NCBI RefSeq assembly: GCF_018613715.1
Contig: NZ_JAGGPT010000001.1
Coordinates: 1,075,260-1,139,259, forward strand
Origin: Chryseobacterium sp. ISL-6
GTDB taxonomy: Bacteria; Bacteroidota; Bacteroidia; Flavobacteriales; Weeksellaceae
Direction of reading: 5' to 3'
DNA: 64,000 nucleotides
Positions 44,098 to 52,391 of the stretch are shown piece by piece (position 1 is the first letter of the stretch; every line of letters begins with the position of its first letter). The translations under genes and the position numbers were made by a program. The notes beneath the pieces are model-generated. The model had not been told where the DNA came from and did no database searches. It saw only the letters and a program-made list of their open reading frames with translations.

Positions 44098-45267
44098 TTA
44101 AACTTTCCAGGGATCTAAAACTACTTTTACGCAGCCATCTTCTTTTTTATCAAAGATTTCGTATCCCTTGGCTACTTCATCCAATGAAAGGCGATGTGTA
44201 ATGATATCATCCAGAATGACTTCACCATGTTCCACATGCTTCATCAACTTATCAATAATAGGATGTACGGGGGCCTGGCCAGCTTTTAAAGTAATTCCTT
44301 TATCGAATATCTGTCCTAATTTAAAATTGTCATAGTTAACAGGATAAACACCAAGAATTGAAACTGTTCCTCCCCGTCTGACGGCGCTCATACAAGCTTC
44401 TAATACTTTTATAGATCCTTTTTCAAAGTTCAGAACAGCCTTAGCCCTGTCCAGCAAATCTCTTTCCGGCTCAAAACCAACTGCATCAATACACAGATCA
44501 GCCCCTCTTCCATCAGTCATATTCCTGATCTGTTCAACCGTATTTTTAGCATCTTCCCATAAAACGGTTTCACATCCCGTCAATTTTTTAATCTGATCCA
44601 GTCTATATTGCAGAGTATCTATCACAATAACTTTTTTTGCATTGTGGAGAATCGCACTTTTTACCGACATTGAGCCAACTGGCCCCGCACCGAAAACAGC
44701 TACTGTTTCACCTCCTTTGAGTTCCCCCCACATTACTCCAGTATATCCTGTCGGAAAAATATCTGTCAGAAATAAAACCTGTTCGTCGGTAAGATGATCT
44801 GATACTCTTCTGGGACCAAAATGAGCATAAGGAACCCGTACATATTGTGCCTGTCCGCCGTCATATCCTCCATAAAGATCGGTGTATCCAAATAAGGCAC
44901 CTCCTTTTTCAGTAAGTATTCCTCCTTCCGGACCGTAATGATCCGGATTGCTGTTTTCACAAGCTCCCGGTAAATCATGTTGACAAAAGAAGCAACCTCC
45001 ACAGGCAACAGGAAATGGCACCACTACCCGGTCTCCTACATTGAGATGAGTGATGCCTTTACCTACTTCTTCTACAATTCCCATAAATTCATGCCCCATA
45101 ACCATGGGACGAATCTGCGGCAATCCTCCGGAATACATATGAAGGTCACTCCCACAGATTGCCGTCGAAGTGACTTTTAAAATAATATCATTTGAATCCT
45201 GAATAATAGGATCATCTACTGTATCACAGCTAATGTTACCAGGTGAGTGAAAAACTGCGGCTTTCAT
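44098..45267 (-). CDS. Zinc-dependent alcohol dehydrogenase
   Basis: 389 residues, medium-chain dehydrogenase fold. Catalytic zinc region: TAICGSDLHMYSG with the first ligand Cys, then GHEFMGIVEEVG; a structural zinc cluster follows in CGGCFFCQHDLPGACEN. The NAD motif is GAGPVG near 195. The form matches the glutathione-independent formaldehyde dehydrogenase-like or threonine-dehydrogenase-like group found in stress islands. The exact alcohol is unknown. It is 47 bp downstream of katE and 38 bp upstream of the CinA-family gene in the run. Confidence 0.92.
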   Translation of the reverse strand: MKAAVFHSPGNISCDTVDDPIIQDSNDIILKVTSTAICGSDLHMYSGGLPQIRPMVMGHEFMGIVEEVGKGITHLNVGDRVVVPFPVACGGCFFCQHDLPGACENSNPDHYGPEGGILTEKGGALFGYTDLYGGYDGGQAQYVRVPYAHFGPRRVSDHLTDEQVLFLTDIFPTGYTGVMWGELKGGETVAVFGAGPVGSMSVKSAILHNAKKVIVIDTLQYRLDQIKKLTGCETVLWEDAKNTVEQIRNMTDGRGADLCIDAVGFEPERDLLDRAKAVLNFEKGSIKVLEACMSAVRRGGTVSILGVYPVNYDNFKLGQIFDKGITLKAGQAPVHPIIDKLMKHVEHGEVILDDIITHRLSLDEVAKGYEIFDKKEDGCVKVVLDPWKV

Positions 45268-45314
45268 AATTTTATATTTTAGTGTGTGTGAGGTGAGTGA
45301 TTTTAATTTGAGTA

Positions 45315-47450
45315 CTAACTGTTTCTTTCTACTTCAAGATTCCAGACCCTATGCTTGGCAATTGCATTAATAAATGCGTCCTCTGACTGACCATCTGACT
45401 CCTTTATTATAGCTGGATCTTCATGCTTTTTATTACCAACATTTGAACTGGCATAGAGGTTATCTGTATCCAAACCAAAATAAATAGCTTTACAATGCTT
45501 ATAAGCTTCATTGATAAAGTTTAAGACAAGATGCTTATTTTCTGGATTGAGAAGTTCTTTTTCAGATTTTTCTCCAGGGCAAAGCAACAATGCGTCAAAA
45601 CATACACTTTTCGTACTTGTTAAAGAGTGTCTTGGAATAAAAAGAGTACCATCAGCAGCCTTTACCGATGCGACACTAGGACCTATGATTTGTACTTGTG
45701 CGCCTTCTTTTTCAAGTTTAACTTTTAATTTTGTTGTCATATCGGCATCTACGCCATCGGCCATAATAAAACCAATTACCCTACTCTTAATGGTATCTTT
45801 AACTGTATTTTCCATACTTAAGGCATCTGAAAATTTAGTTTGTGGCTCCCTTTCTTCGCTTTGTAATTCCGTAGGATCAGCATCTGCGGGTATACTTTGA
45901 TTAGGTTCTTTCAATTTTGTTACTTTAACCCCTAATTTAGCCGCAACTGTAGTTGCTAAATCCATATCAATAAAAGCCAGTTGTCCGACCAGCCTTTCTC
46001 TTATTACCGGAACTGTCACTTTTGATAATTCAAAAATCAAAGCATTTTGAAGATGTCTTTTCTCAGGAGCAGACTGACTGTTATAGAATAATTTTGCCTG
46101 AGAATAATGATCTACGAAACTCTGGCTTCTTGCTCTGATTTTCGTTCCCGAAATCTTTTCCTGATGGGAAGTAAATCCGCCATCTTTCATCATTGCCTGA
46201 AAAGGACAACCATTACCAATGGAATTAGGTTCGTAGCTCACCTTTCCTTTTACAATTTGCTGTCTCATATGTCCGTCACGTTGATTATTATGAACAGTAT
46301 TCACTGATCTGTTGATAGGGATCTCATGGAAATTTGGTGATCCTAATCTTGATAGTTGAGTATCTGTATAAGAGAATAACCTTCCCTGCAATAAAGGGTC
46401 ATTACTAAAATCAATCCCAGGAACAAGATGTCCAGGGTGAAAAGCAACCTGTTCGGTTTCTGCAAAGAAGTTGTCGGGGTTTTTATTTAAGGTAAGTGTT
46501 CCGAAAATTTCTACAGGAATTACTTCTTCAGGTATTATTTTAGTGGGATCCAATAAGTCAAAATCAAATTTATGCTCATCTTCCTCCGGAACGAGTTGTA
46601 CTCCAAAATCCCATTCAGGGAAACTCCCTGTTTCTATGGCTTCCCATAAATCTCTACGGTGAAAATCAGGATCTGCTCCGGAAATTTTCTGCGCTTCGTC
46701 CCAGGCTACAGAATGCACTCCCAATCTAGGCTTAAAGTGAAATTTCACAAAATGAGATTTTCCTTCTTCATTGATAAATTTAAATGAATGCACTCCAAAT
46801 CCTTCCATCATTCTCAGACTTCGTGGAATTGCCCTATCACTCATCAGCCACATGATCATGTGCATACTCTCAGGCATTAGGGAAATAAAATCCCAAAAAG
46901 TATTATGCGCAGACGCGGCCTGTGGCATTTCATTGTCAGGTTCAGGTTTTACAGCATGAACGAGATCAGGAAATTTAATAGCATCCTGTATAAAAAAGAC
47001 AGGCATATTATTAGCAACCAAATCATAATTACCTTCCTCTGTATAAAATTTAATTGCAAAACCTCTTACATCCCTTGCCAGATCAGTACTTCCACGGCTA
47101 CCCGCTACTGTTGAAAACCTGGCAAAAACAGGAGTTTCCGCTCCTACTTCATTTAAAAATTTAGCTTTTGTATAACGGGAAAGGCTTTTTGTCAATTTAA
47201 AAATACCATGAGCTCCAGATCCTCTGGCATGAACAATTCTTTCAGGAATCCTCTCATGATCAAAGTGTGTTATTTTTTCCCGTAGAATAAAATCTTCCAA
47301 TAATGTAGGTCCCCTCTCCCCGTCTTTTAAGGAGTTTTGATTATCATTGACTTTAAGCCCCTGATTTGTGGTAAGCATTTCATTTTCGTTAGAAGTGCTT
47401 AAAGACTCCAGCTGATTAAGCTTTGGATTATTTCCCTGTTCTTTTTTCAT
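45315..47450 (-). CDS. katE: Large-subunit monofunctional catalase, HPII type
   Basis: 711 residues, the length of clade 2 catalases such as E. coli KatE. The catalytic His is at 74 (RIVHARGSGAHG) and the distal Asn at about 147 (YDLVANNMPVFF). The proximal haem Tyr is in LFSYTDTQLSRLG. The C-terminal 150 residues are the DJ-1/PfpI-like domain specific to the large type (SRVIGFIMADGVD to FDALLLCPG). It breaks down hydrogen peroxide in the cytoplasm. It is the fifth gene of the 14-gene run under the Crp/Fnr-type promoter at 49913-49955. Confidence 0.96.
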   Translation of the reverse strand: MKKEQGNNPKLNQLESLSTSNENEMLTTNQGLKVNDNQNSLKDGERGPTLLEDFILREKITHFDHERIPERIVHARGSGAHGIFKLTKSLSRYTKAKFLNEVGAETPVFARFSTVAGSRGSTDLARDVRGFAIKFYTEEGNYDLVANNMPVFFIQDAIKFPDLVHAVKPEPDNEMPQAASAHNTFWDFISLMPESMHMIMWLMSDRAIPRSLRMMEGFGVHSFKFINEEGKSHFVKFHFKPRLGVHSVAWDEAQKISGADPDFHRRDLWEAIETGSFPEWDFGVQLVPEEDEHKFDFDLLDPTKIIPEEVIPVEIFGTLTLNKNPDNFFAETEQVAFHPGHLVPGIDFSNDPLLQGRLFSYTDTQLSRLGSPNFHEIPINRSVNTVHNNQRDGHMRQQIVKGKVSYEPNSIGNGCPFQAMMKDGGFTSHQEKISGTKIRARSQSFVDHYSQAKLFYNSQSAPEKRHLQNALIFELSKVTVPVIRERLVGQLAFIDMDLATTVAAKLGVKVTKLKEPNQSIPADADPTELQSEEREPQTKFSDALSMENTVKDTIKSRVIGFIMADGVDADMTTKLKVKLEKEGAQVQIIGPSVASVKAADGTLFIPRHSLTSTKSVCFDALLLCPGEKSEKELLNPENKHLVLNFINEAYKHCKAIYFGLDTDNLYASSNVGNKKHEDPAIIKESDGQSEDAFINAIAKHRVWNLEVERNS

Positions 47451-47487
47451 AGTGGTATATTTTGGATTGATGACTGATTGTAAAAAA

Positions 47488-47874
47488 TTATTCTGTGTGA
47501 TTTTTTTCTACCTCCAGAGTTTCTATTAATTTGTTTAAATATTCCTGCTCTTTCAATACTTTATAATAGGCTGTTTTGGCATATAATGTAAAATTCAGAT
47601 CAATGGCTGGATTTTCTGAAGTTGTTTTCTCCATCTTTTCAGAACTTTCGTGAAGATATTCGGTGATAAAAAAAAGATACTCTTTGGTGTGAAAATCCAA
47701 AGTCTTTTTTATTCCTTCATTGATGGCATTATCTTTTATCTTCTCCAAAGATTTCATCAAAAGAGCTGAAACTCCATAAGAATTAATTATACTTGGAAAC
47801 AAAGACTCATTTTCAAGAACATTGTTTTTATTATATAAGCTTGAAAATTTTAAAGTATCGTTCTCGAATATCAT
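47488..47874 (-). CDS. Helical protein of unknown function
   Basis: 128 residues, predicted to be mostly long helices (SALLMKSLEKIKDNA, KTLDFHTKEYLFFITEYL, YKVLKEQEYLNKLIETL). The pattern looks like a four-helix bundle, perhaps ferritin-like, but without a clear metal motif. Its ATG overlaps the stop of the gene at 47871-48191 by 4 bp, which points to translational coupling. katE follows at 37 bp. I do not recognise the family. Its position between DUF892 and catalase suggests a stress role. Confidence 0.65.
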   Translation of the reverse strand: MIFENDTLKFSSLYNKNNVLENESLFPSIINSYGVSALLMKSLEKIKDNAINEGIKKTLDFHTKEYLFFITEYLHESSEKMEKTTSENPAIDLNFTLYAKTAYYKVLKEQEYLNKLIETLEVEKNHTE

Positions 47875-48191
47875 TTCTGTAAAGGTGTTAAGGGTTGAAA
47901 GTCTTTAAAGTATTTTTCCAAATAATGAAGGTCTTCATTTTCTTTAATTGAAAGATGAAACATGATTTGCGATGGCTCTTTACTACCTATACTCGTAAAA
48001 CTGTCAAAACATGCGATAAATGCCCTCATACTTTCTGCTTCTACATTTTTTATGATAATAAACAATAAGAAAATATGGTCTCCTATTTCTTTTGCATAAA
48101 CCGTTTCACCGTCTCCAAACAATTTGCTTGGGCTTTTTACTTTAGTAAATTGGTCCGATTCTAATAATATCATTATTTTCTGATAGTCCAT
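47871..48191 (-). CDS. Small protein of unknown function
   Basis: 106 residues of mixed alpha/beta character (YAKEIGDHIFLLFIIIKN, then MRAFIACFDSF and SQIMFHLSIKENEDLHYLEKYF). No motif and no family likeness that I know. It overlaps the next gene by 4 bp (ATGA type), so the two products are probably made together and may interact. It lies just downstream of a hairpin at 48213-48242 that could limit readthrough from the DUF892 gene. Confidence 0.6.
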   Translation of the reverse strand: MDYQKIMILLESDQFTKVKSPSKLFGDGETVYAKEIGDHIFLLFIIIKNVEAESMRAFIACFDSFTSIGSKEPSQIMFHLSIKENEDLHYLEKYFKDFQPLTPLQK

Positions 48192-48212
48192 ATCAAGCCA
48201 TTCTTGATTATA

Positions 48213-48242
48213 AAGCCATACGGACCAAAATCCATATGGCTT
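48213..48242 (-). terminator. Hairpin inside the operon, possible attenuator
   Basis: AAGCCATA pairs with TATGGCTT (8 bp), with further pairs inside. On the minus strand it is followed by TTATAATC rather than a long T run. It lies between DUF892 (48254) and the gene at 48191, so it would let the first two genes of the run be expressed more strongly than the rest. Confidence 0.45.
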
Positions 48243-48253
48243 AGTTATTTTAA

Positions 48254-48859
48254 TTAATCTTCATGTTCTGCATCAAAATTGATAAAGGTTTCAGCAATTT
48301 CAGTCAGATTATAATCAGTATCTTCTTCTTCCTGTAAAGTCTTTTCAAGAAGATCTGCAACTTTATCATGTCCCATGGTAATAGCAAGTTGTGCAAGTCC
48401 GCCATATGTTGCTATCTCGTAGTGCTCTACCTTCTGCGCCGCAATGATCAAGGCCGCATCTCTGGTCATAGAACCTACTTTTGTTGATTTCATGATTTCT
48501 TCACCTTCCTTAATAATACCCTTTATCGCTTCACACTCTTTCTTTTCCGGGGTTTCATCTATCAGTTTGAAGACTTTTTCCAAACGGCTGACATGCTTTT
48601 TGGTCTGCAATTGATGATCTTCAAATGCCTCTTTCAATTCTTCCGTAGTAGCGGCTGCCTCCATTTTTCCCAAGGCATCAATGATTGCATTTTCTGCAAA
48701 ATAGATATCCTTAAGGGCACTTACGAAGAATTGGTGCAAAGCAGAATTTTTCATTTCTTTTTCATTGACAGAAGCATTGCCTACTGTTATTTTTTTTCCT
48801 GAAGCCCCCTTTGTCGCCGTAGTTTCAGGAATGGTATTTTCTGTTATTTTAGTTGTCAT
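48254..48859 (-). CDS. DUF892 ferritin-like protein (YciE/YciF family)
   Basis: 201 residues. A Lys/Thr-rich start of about 40 residues is followed by the DUF892 four-helix bundle: HQFFVSALKDIYFAENAII, then HQLQTKKHVSRLEKVF, then AALIIAAQKVEHYEIATYGGL, and DLLEKTLQEEEDTDYNLTEIA. The repeated Glu and His positions are those of the di-metal site in this family. The paralogue at 55028 has the same build. The family belongs to general stress and osmotic stress responses in enterobacteria. It is second in the 14-gene run, 69 bp after the KGG gene. Confidence 0.92.
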   Translation of the reverse strand: MTTKITENTIPETTATKGASGKKITVGNASVNEKEMKNSALHQFFVSALKDIYFAENAIIDALGKMEAAATTEELKEAFEDHQLQTKKHVSRLEKVFKLIDETPEKKECEAIKGIIKEGEEIMKSTKVGSMTRDAALIIAAQKVEHYEIATYGGLAQLAITMGHDKVADLLEKTLQEEEDTDYNLTEIAETFINFDAEHED

Positions 48860-48928
48860 AATGTAATTTGGTATTTTGAAATTTGAAAAGATTACCCCTT
48901 TTTATTAAAGAGGTAATCAAATAATAAA

Positions 48929-49774
48929 TTATGAATTACGTCTGCCTCCGAATCCTGATCTGCCAGAACCGGAATTAGAACCTGAACCTGATCTTCCGCC
49001 ACCATGAGAAGCTTCACCTCCCATTCTGGCTATTCTTGTACGTTCAGACTTACTCATTGAAGCAAAGCCTCTTTTTGATGTTCCGTTTCCTGAGTTTGAA
49101 CCTCTACTGTTTCCTCCCGAACTCGAATTTGAACTACGACCTCTTCCTGAGCCGCTATTTCCGCCAGAACCAGAATTTGAGCTTCTGGAACCGTTATTAT
49201 TTCCCGATCTTTTGCCGGAACCAGATCTTCCTGAAGAGTTTCCACCCCCATGAGAAGCCTCACCTCCCATACGGGCAATTCTAGTACGTTCTTCCTTACT
49301 CATAGAAGCAAAGCCTCTCTTTGACGTACTGTTTCCTGACGATGATCTTCTTCTTCCATCAGATCCAGAACCTGACCGTGATCGGGAACCTGAACCAGAA
49401 CTTGGGTTATTTCTAGAGCCCGAACTCCTTCCTCTTCCAGAGGTAAACCGGCCTTCGCTATCTCTTTGCTGACTCCCGTTTCCTGATCTTCCACGGCCTC
49501 TATTATCATCATTGTCATCGTCATCTTCATCGTCATTATCGTCGTCATCTTCATAATCGTCGTCATCATCATAATCTTCATCATCATCGTTTTCATTATA
49601 CTCGTCATCATAATAATCCGAGAAATCCGAGAAATCGTCATCATAATCTTCTTCTTCAGATGCATCGTTATAACCATGGTCATAACCTAATTGATAAACC
49701 TCTTCAAGGGTTGATTTTTCTTCATTTGAAGAATTGCTTCTTGAGCTGCGGTTGTTTGAATTTCTAGTGTTCAT
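48929..49774 (-). CDS. Acidic low-complexity protein with two KGG-type motifs
   Basis: 281 residues. Residues 1-37 are polar, 38-90 are almost only Asp/Glu with Tyr and Asn, and 91-150 are Ser/Gly/Arg-rich. Two copies of the KGG/con-10-type stress motif (KRGFASMSK, then RTRIARMGGEASHGGG) are at 152-178 and 234-260. Proteins with this motif (YciG, GsiB) are induced by desiccation, salt and general stress and are thought to be disordered protectants. The opposite-charge halves (acidic, then basic Arg/Gly) could drive condensation, which is speculation. It is the first gene of the 14-gene run, about 140 bp downstream of its -7 box. Confidence 0.85.
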   Translation of the reverse strand: MNTRNSNNRSSRSNSSNEEKSTLEEVYQLGYDHGYNDASEEEDYDDDFSDFSDYYDDEYNENDDDEDYDDDDDYEDDDDNDDEDDDDNDDNRGRGRSGNGSQQRDSEGRFTSGRGRSSGSRNNPSSGSGSRSRSGSGSDGRRRSSSGNSTSKRGFASMSKEERTRIARMGGEASHGGGNSSGRSGSGKRSGNNNGSRSSNSGSGGNSGSGRGRSSNSSSGGNSRGSNSGNGTSKRGFASMSKSERTRIARMGGEASHGGGRSGSGSNSGSGRSGFGGRRNS

Positions 49775-49912
49775 AACTCTAAATTTTGTAATTAATATTA
49801 AGTAATGGTATTAATTATTGGACGTGACTAGTATTGAACAACAATTAATATTTGATGTTTTGGTTTAATTTTTTGAAAAGAGGTAAATAATAGTAATTGT
49901 AAATTGATATTT

Positions 49913-49955
49913 CAAAGGTAGATGATGAAAACCCTAATACTTATGACCTGAATCA
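49913..49955 (-). promoter_or_regulatory. Crp/Fnr-type site plus -7 box of the 14-gene stress run
   Basis: Palindrome TGAC-CTGA-ATCA at 49944-49955 (one change from TGAT-N4-ATCA). On the minus strand the -7 box TACCTTTG lies at 49913-49920, its centre 33 bp downstream of the palindrome centre. The transcript would run through the KGG gene and on toward 37660. Confidence 0.65.
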
Positions 49956-50027
49956 TGTCAGCTACATAAAAATCAGTTTATTTCCTTTTTTTAATTTTGC
50001 TTTAATCCAAATTATATGAAACATTTT

Positions 50028-50624
50028 TTAGTACAAAATTTTTCTATTTTTAATTTGTACGATATGTTCCTTTTCCATTCTTTTAAAAGATCTTATCACG
50101 GTTTCTACACATAAGCCTGTAAGATTAGCCATCTGTTGTCTAGTTAACGGGATGGAAAAAGAGAATTGATCCTTATTACTATGAAAACTTTTAAGATAAT
50201 CCATTAACCCTGTAAGTCTAACAATAGGATTAAGAGAAGATATGTTCTGCATCATTATGTATTTATAATAAAGCCGATGCGATAAAAAGCTGTTTATTTC
50301 TATATATAAGTCAGGAGATTTTTTCAATAAATTAAAAAAAAGGGTTTTAGGAAGTCTTATTACACTACATTGTGTCAGTGCTTCCGCATTCATGGGATAA
50401 GGCTTATCAATAAAAAGAATGGACTCTCCACAACATTGTCCATCAGAAAGAATATTTTGAATGAACTCTCTTCCTTCTTCATTATAATTATTAAGTTTTA
50501 CGTCTCCTTCTATAATTTGAAAATAAAACTGAGGTAAGTCCCCTTCACTAAATATAAATTCAGAAGGACCATACTGCCTTATCTCCGCTCCTATATTGTA
50601 TAATATACTTTCGCTAATTACCAT
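50028..50624 (-). CDS. Crp/Fnr-family regulator, island paralogue 1
   Basis: 198 residues. Effector-binding beta-roll in residues about 20-110 (EFIFSEGDLPQFYFQIIEGDVKL, with the matching turn), dimer helix, and C-terminal HTH: TRQQMANLTGLCVETVIRSFKRM. The recognition helix keeps Glu and Arg in the order ExxxR, as in Fnr/Crp, which fits TGA-type half-sites. No cysteine cluster or full cAMP pocket is evident, so the ligand is open. It shares very similar sequence with 51289 and 54254. No TGAT-N4-ATCA site was found upstream of this one, unlike the other two. Confidence 0.9.
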   Translation of the reverse strand: MVISESILYNIGAEIRQYGPSEFIFSEGDLPQFYFQIIEGDVKLNNYNEEGREFIQNILSDGQCCGESILFIDKPYPMNAEALTQCSVIRLPKTLFFNLLKKSPDLYIEINSFLSHRLYYKYIMMQNISSLNPIVRLTGLMDYLKSFHSNKDQFSFSIPLTRQQMANLTGLCVETVIRSFKRMEKEHIVQIKNRKILY

Positions 50625-50792
50625 AATGATAGTTTTTAATGTTTAATGTCAAACAAAAAATCACAAAAGATCTTAGGAAAAATATTGGTTTTTAATAGGT
50701 GCAATAATTACACCGCCTTTAGTGAATAAAATGTTAAACTTAGTTAATTAACAATCTGAATTACAATAAATTGCACCTTTATTATAAACAAA

Positions 50793-50830
50793 AAAAAGAG
50801 TATTCGCCATTTGTCGCAAATACTCTTTTT
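50793..50830 (-). terminator. Terminator of the decayed peptide gene
   Basis: 12-bp perfect stem (AAAAAGAGTATT with AATACTCTTTTT), followed on the minus strand by a run of eight T. It lies 13 bp after the stop of the pseudogene at 50843. Confidence 0.75.
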
Positions 50831-50842
50831 ATCAGAAACAAC

Positions 50843-51097
50843 TTATAAACTGAAAGTTAAACTACTTGTTTTTATAGAATCTTTTTTTGAAGATATTGTA
50901 GGTGTAGCAGTTGCACCCGTTGTAGTACCGGCACTATTCCTTGGGGAATTACAGTGGCCATGTTATATGATTTCATAGGAGCTTTTCCTATAGTATCTGA
51001 TGTAACAACAGTATCTACACTATTATTCATTTAATTTTTCTTTTTCCAACTAATGAAGAGTAAGCCAGAAAAGGTATAGTGTTAGAACGATTTTCAT
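50843..51097 (-). pseudogene. Decayed small lipoprotein-like gene
   Basis: ATG at 51097, preceded by the expected promoter. Reading with frame changes gives MKIVLTLYL, then SGLLFIS, then NSVDTVVTSDTIGKAPMKSYNMATVIP, and after another shift NSAGTTTGATATPTISSKKDS to a TAA at 50843. The likely lipobox Cys is replaced by Trp. At least two frameshifts are needed, so the gene is dead. The ending SSLTFSL* and a good terminator show where the gene stopped. The product would have been about 80 residues and Ser/Thr-rich after the signal. Confidence 0.55.
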
Positions 51098-51185
51098 AAT
51101 ATTTTATTTGATGATACATAGTTCATGAAATACTAAAATAATACAATCATATTATTATATTAATGAATATTTCATATCTATATTT

Positions 51186-51228
51186 CAAAATTATAGAGAA
51201 AAAAATCAAAATTTCATGATTTGAGTCA
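51186..51228 (-). promoter_or_regulatory. Crp/Fnr-type site plus -7 box of the decayed peptide gene
   Basis: TGAT-TTGA-GTCA at 51217-51228 (one change) and the minus-strand -7 box TAATTTTG at 51186-51193, 33 bp between centres. The promoter is intact even though the gene it serves is broken. Confidence 0.55.
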
Positions 51229-51288
51229 TAAATATTCTCCTTTTAAAGAGTAACTTTATAAAGCATCGTTTATTCCATTAGGCATAAA

Positions 51289-51885
51289 TCAGTAGAATAT
51301 TTTTCTATTTTTAATTAATAAGATATTGTTCTTTTCCATACGCTTAATTGTTCTTATTGTAGTTTCAACCCTAAGCCCGGTAAGAGAAGCTAACTGCTGT
51401 CTTGTTAATGGTACTTCAAAAGAAAAATCATATTGCTTTTCTTGAAAACTCTTAAGATAATCCATCACGCCCTTTAATCTTTCCTCAGGATTTTCTGAAG
51501 AATTTTTTTGAAGCATAATATATTTATAATAAAGCCTATCAGATAATCCTTTACACAACGCGAGATATAAATCGGGGTTCTGTTCAAGCATACCAAAAAA
51601 ATCACTCCTTTTCAATCTTAAAATACTTAATGGAGATACAGCAATGGCATTCATTGGACACAACTTATCTCCAAAAAGCAATGATTCCCCAACGCTCTGT
51701 CCTTGAGATAAAATATTTTGAATGAATTCTTTTCCATCCATGTTATAATTATTCAGTTTAACTTCTCCCTTTACTATTTGATAATAATAGAGGGGTTTAT
51801 CATCTTCAAAAAAAACACTTTCACCAACGTTGTATTTCCTTAACTCCGCACCTGCTGAGTACAAATAATTCTCTTCAATAACCAT
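51289..51885 (-). CDS. Crp/Fnr-family regulator, island paralogue 2
   Basis: 198 residues, same build as the paralogue at 50028: beta-roll (ESVFFEDDKPLYYYQIVKGEVKL), EFIQNILSQGQSVGES core, and HTH TRQQLASLTGLRVETTIRTIKRM. Glu and Arg in the recognition helix are kept. Its own promoter carries a perfect TGAT-N4-ATCA site (52056-52067), which points to autoregulation or regulation by a paralogue. It is divergent from the cyanophycinase pair. The inducing signal is unknown. Confidence 0.9.
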   Translation of the reverse strand: MVIEENYLYSAGAELRKYNVGESVFFEDDKPLYYYQIVKGEVKLNNYNMDGKEFIQNILSQGQSVGESLLFGDKLCPMNAIAVSPLSILRLKRSDFFGMLEQNPDLYLALCKGLSDRLYYKYIMLQKNSSENPEERLKGVMDYLKSFQEKQYDFSFEVPLTRQQLASLTGLRVETTIRTIKRMEKNNILLIKNRKIFY

Positions 51886-52024
51886 AATATTTTTCTTAGT
51901 GTTTAATAAGTTTTAATAATCATCTTAACAAAAAATTTATAGCTGGATAAAATATGCACTCCAATCCCTGACCATTAGGTCAAGCTAATAATACTATTAA
52001 TAGATTTAATTTTGATGTATGGTC

Positions 52025-52067
52025 CAAAGGTATATCCTAATATTTCAGTTCTTTATGATCCACATCA
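52025..52067 (-). promoter_or_regulatory. Crp/Fnr-type site plus -7 box of Crp paralogue 2
   Basis: The site TGAT-CCAC-ATCA at 52056-52067 is extended by matching A and T to ATGAT-N4-ATCAT. The minus-strand -7 box TACCTTTG lies at 52025-52032, 33 bp between centres. The leader to the ATG at 51885 is about 135 bases. Confidence 0.7.
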
Positions 52068-52159
52068 TAATGGGAGAACGAATAGAATTCTATAAAGATT
52101 TAGAATTTCAGGCCTTTACCATAAATTTAAACATGAAAATGATACAATTATATATATTG

Positions 52160-52202
52160 TGATTTGCATCATAAAAATTCATTGTTTTATAATTTATGTT
52201 TG
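52160..52202 (+). promoter_or_regulatory. Crp/Fnr-type site plus -7 box of the cyanophycinase pair
   Basis: TGAT-TTGC-ATCA at 52160-52171 and the plus-strand -7 box TATGTTTG at 52195-52202, 33 bp between centres. It lies about 100 bp from the oppositely oriented site of Crp paralogue 2. Confidence 0.7.
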
Positions 52203-52391
52203 ATATAGCTTAATAACCTTATCGTAAATGATCATTTGTTACTTCAATCTTTTATTACTGTTATAAACATCAGAAAATACAGAAGGTTGGTCATAAGAAT
52301 ACTGAATCTTCATTTTTATTTAAATAGATCTGATACTTTCAGTTTAATAAAACAGGGTTATAAAGTTTACATAACAATAAACAACATGATT

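Noticed and set aside
49300..49683. A 127-codon minus frame rich in Met, Ile and Thr in the acidic KGG gene region.
   Set aside because: It is an out-of-frame reading of the GAT-rich Asp tract of the real gene at 48929-49774.
50701..50770. GGTGCAATAATTACACC imperfect palindrome upstream of Crp paralogue 1, considered as an operator.
   Set aside because: It has no suitable -7 box at the class II distance and no second copy with the same layout elsewhere in the island.
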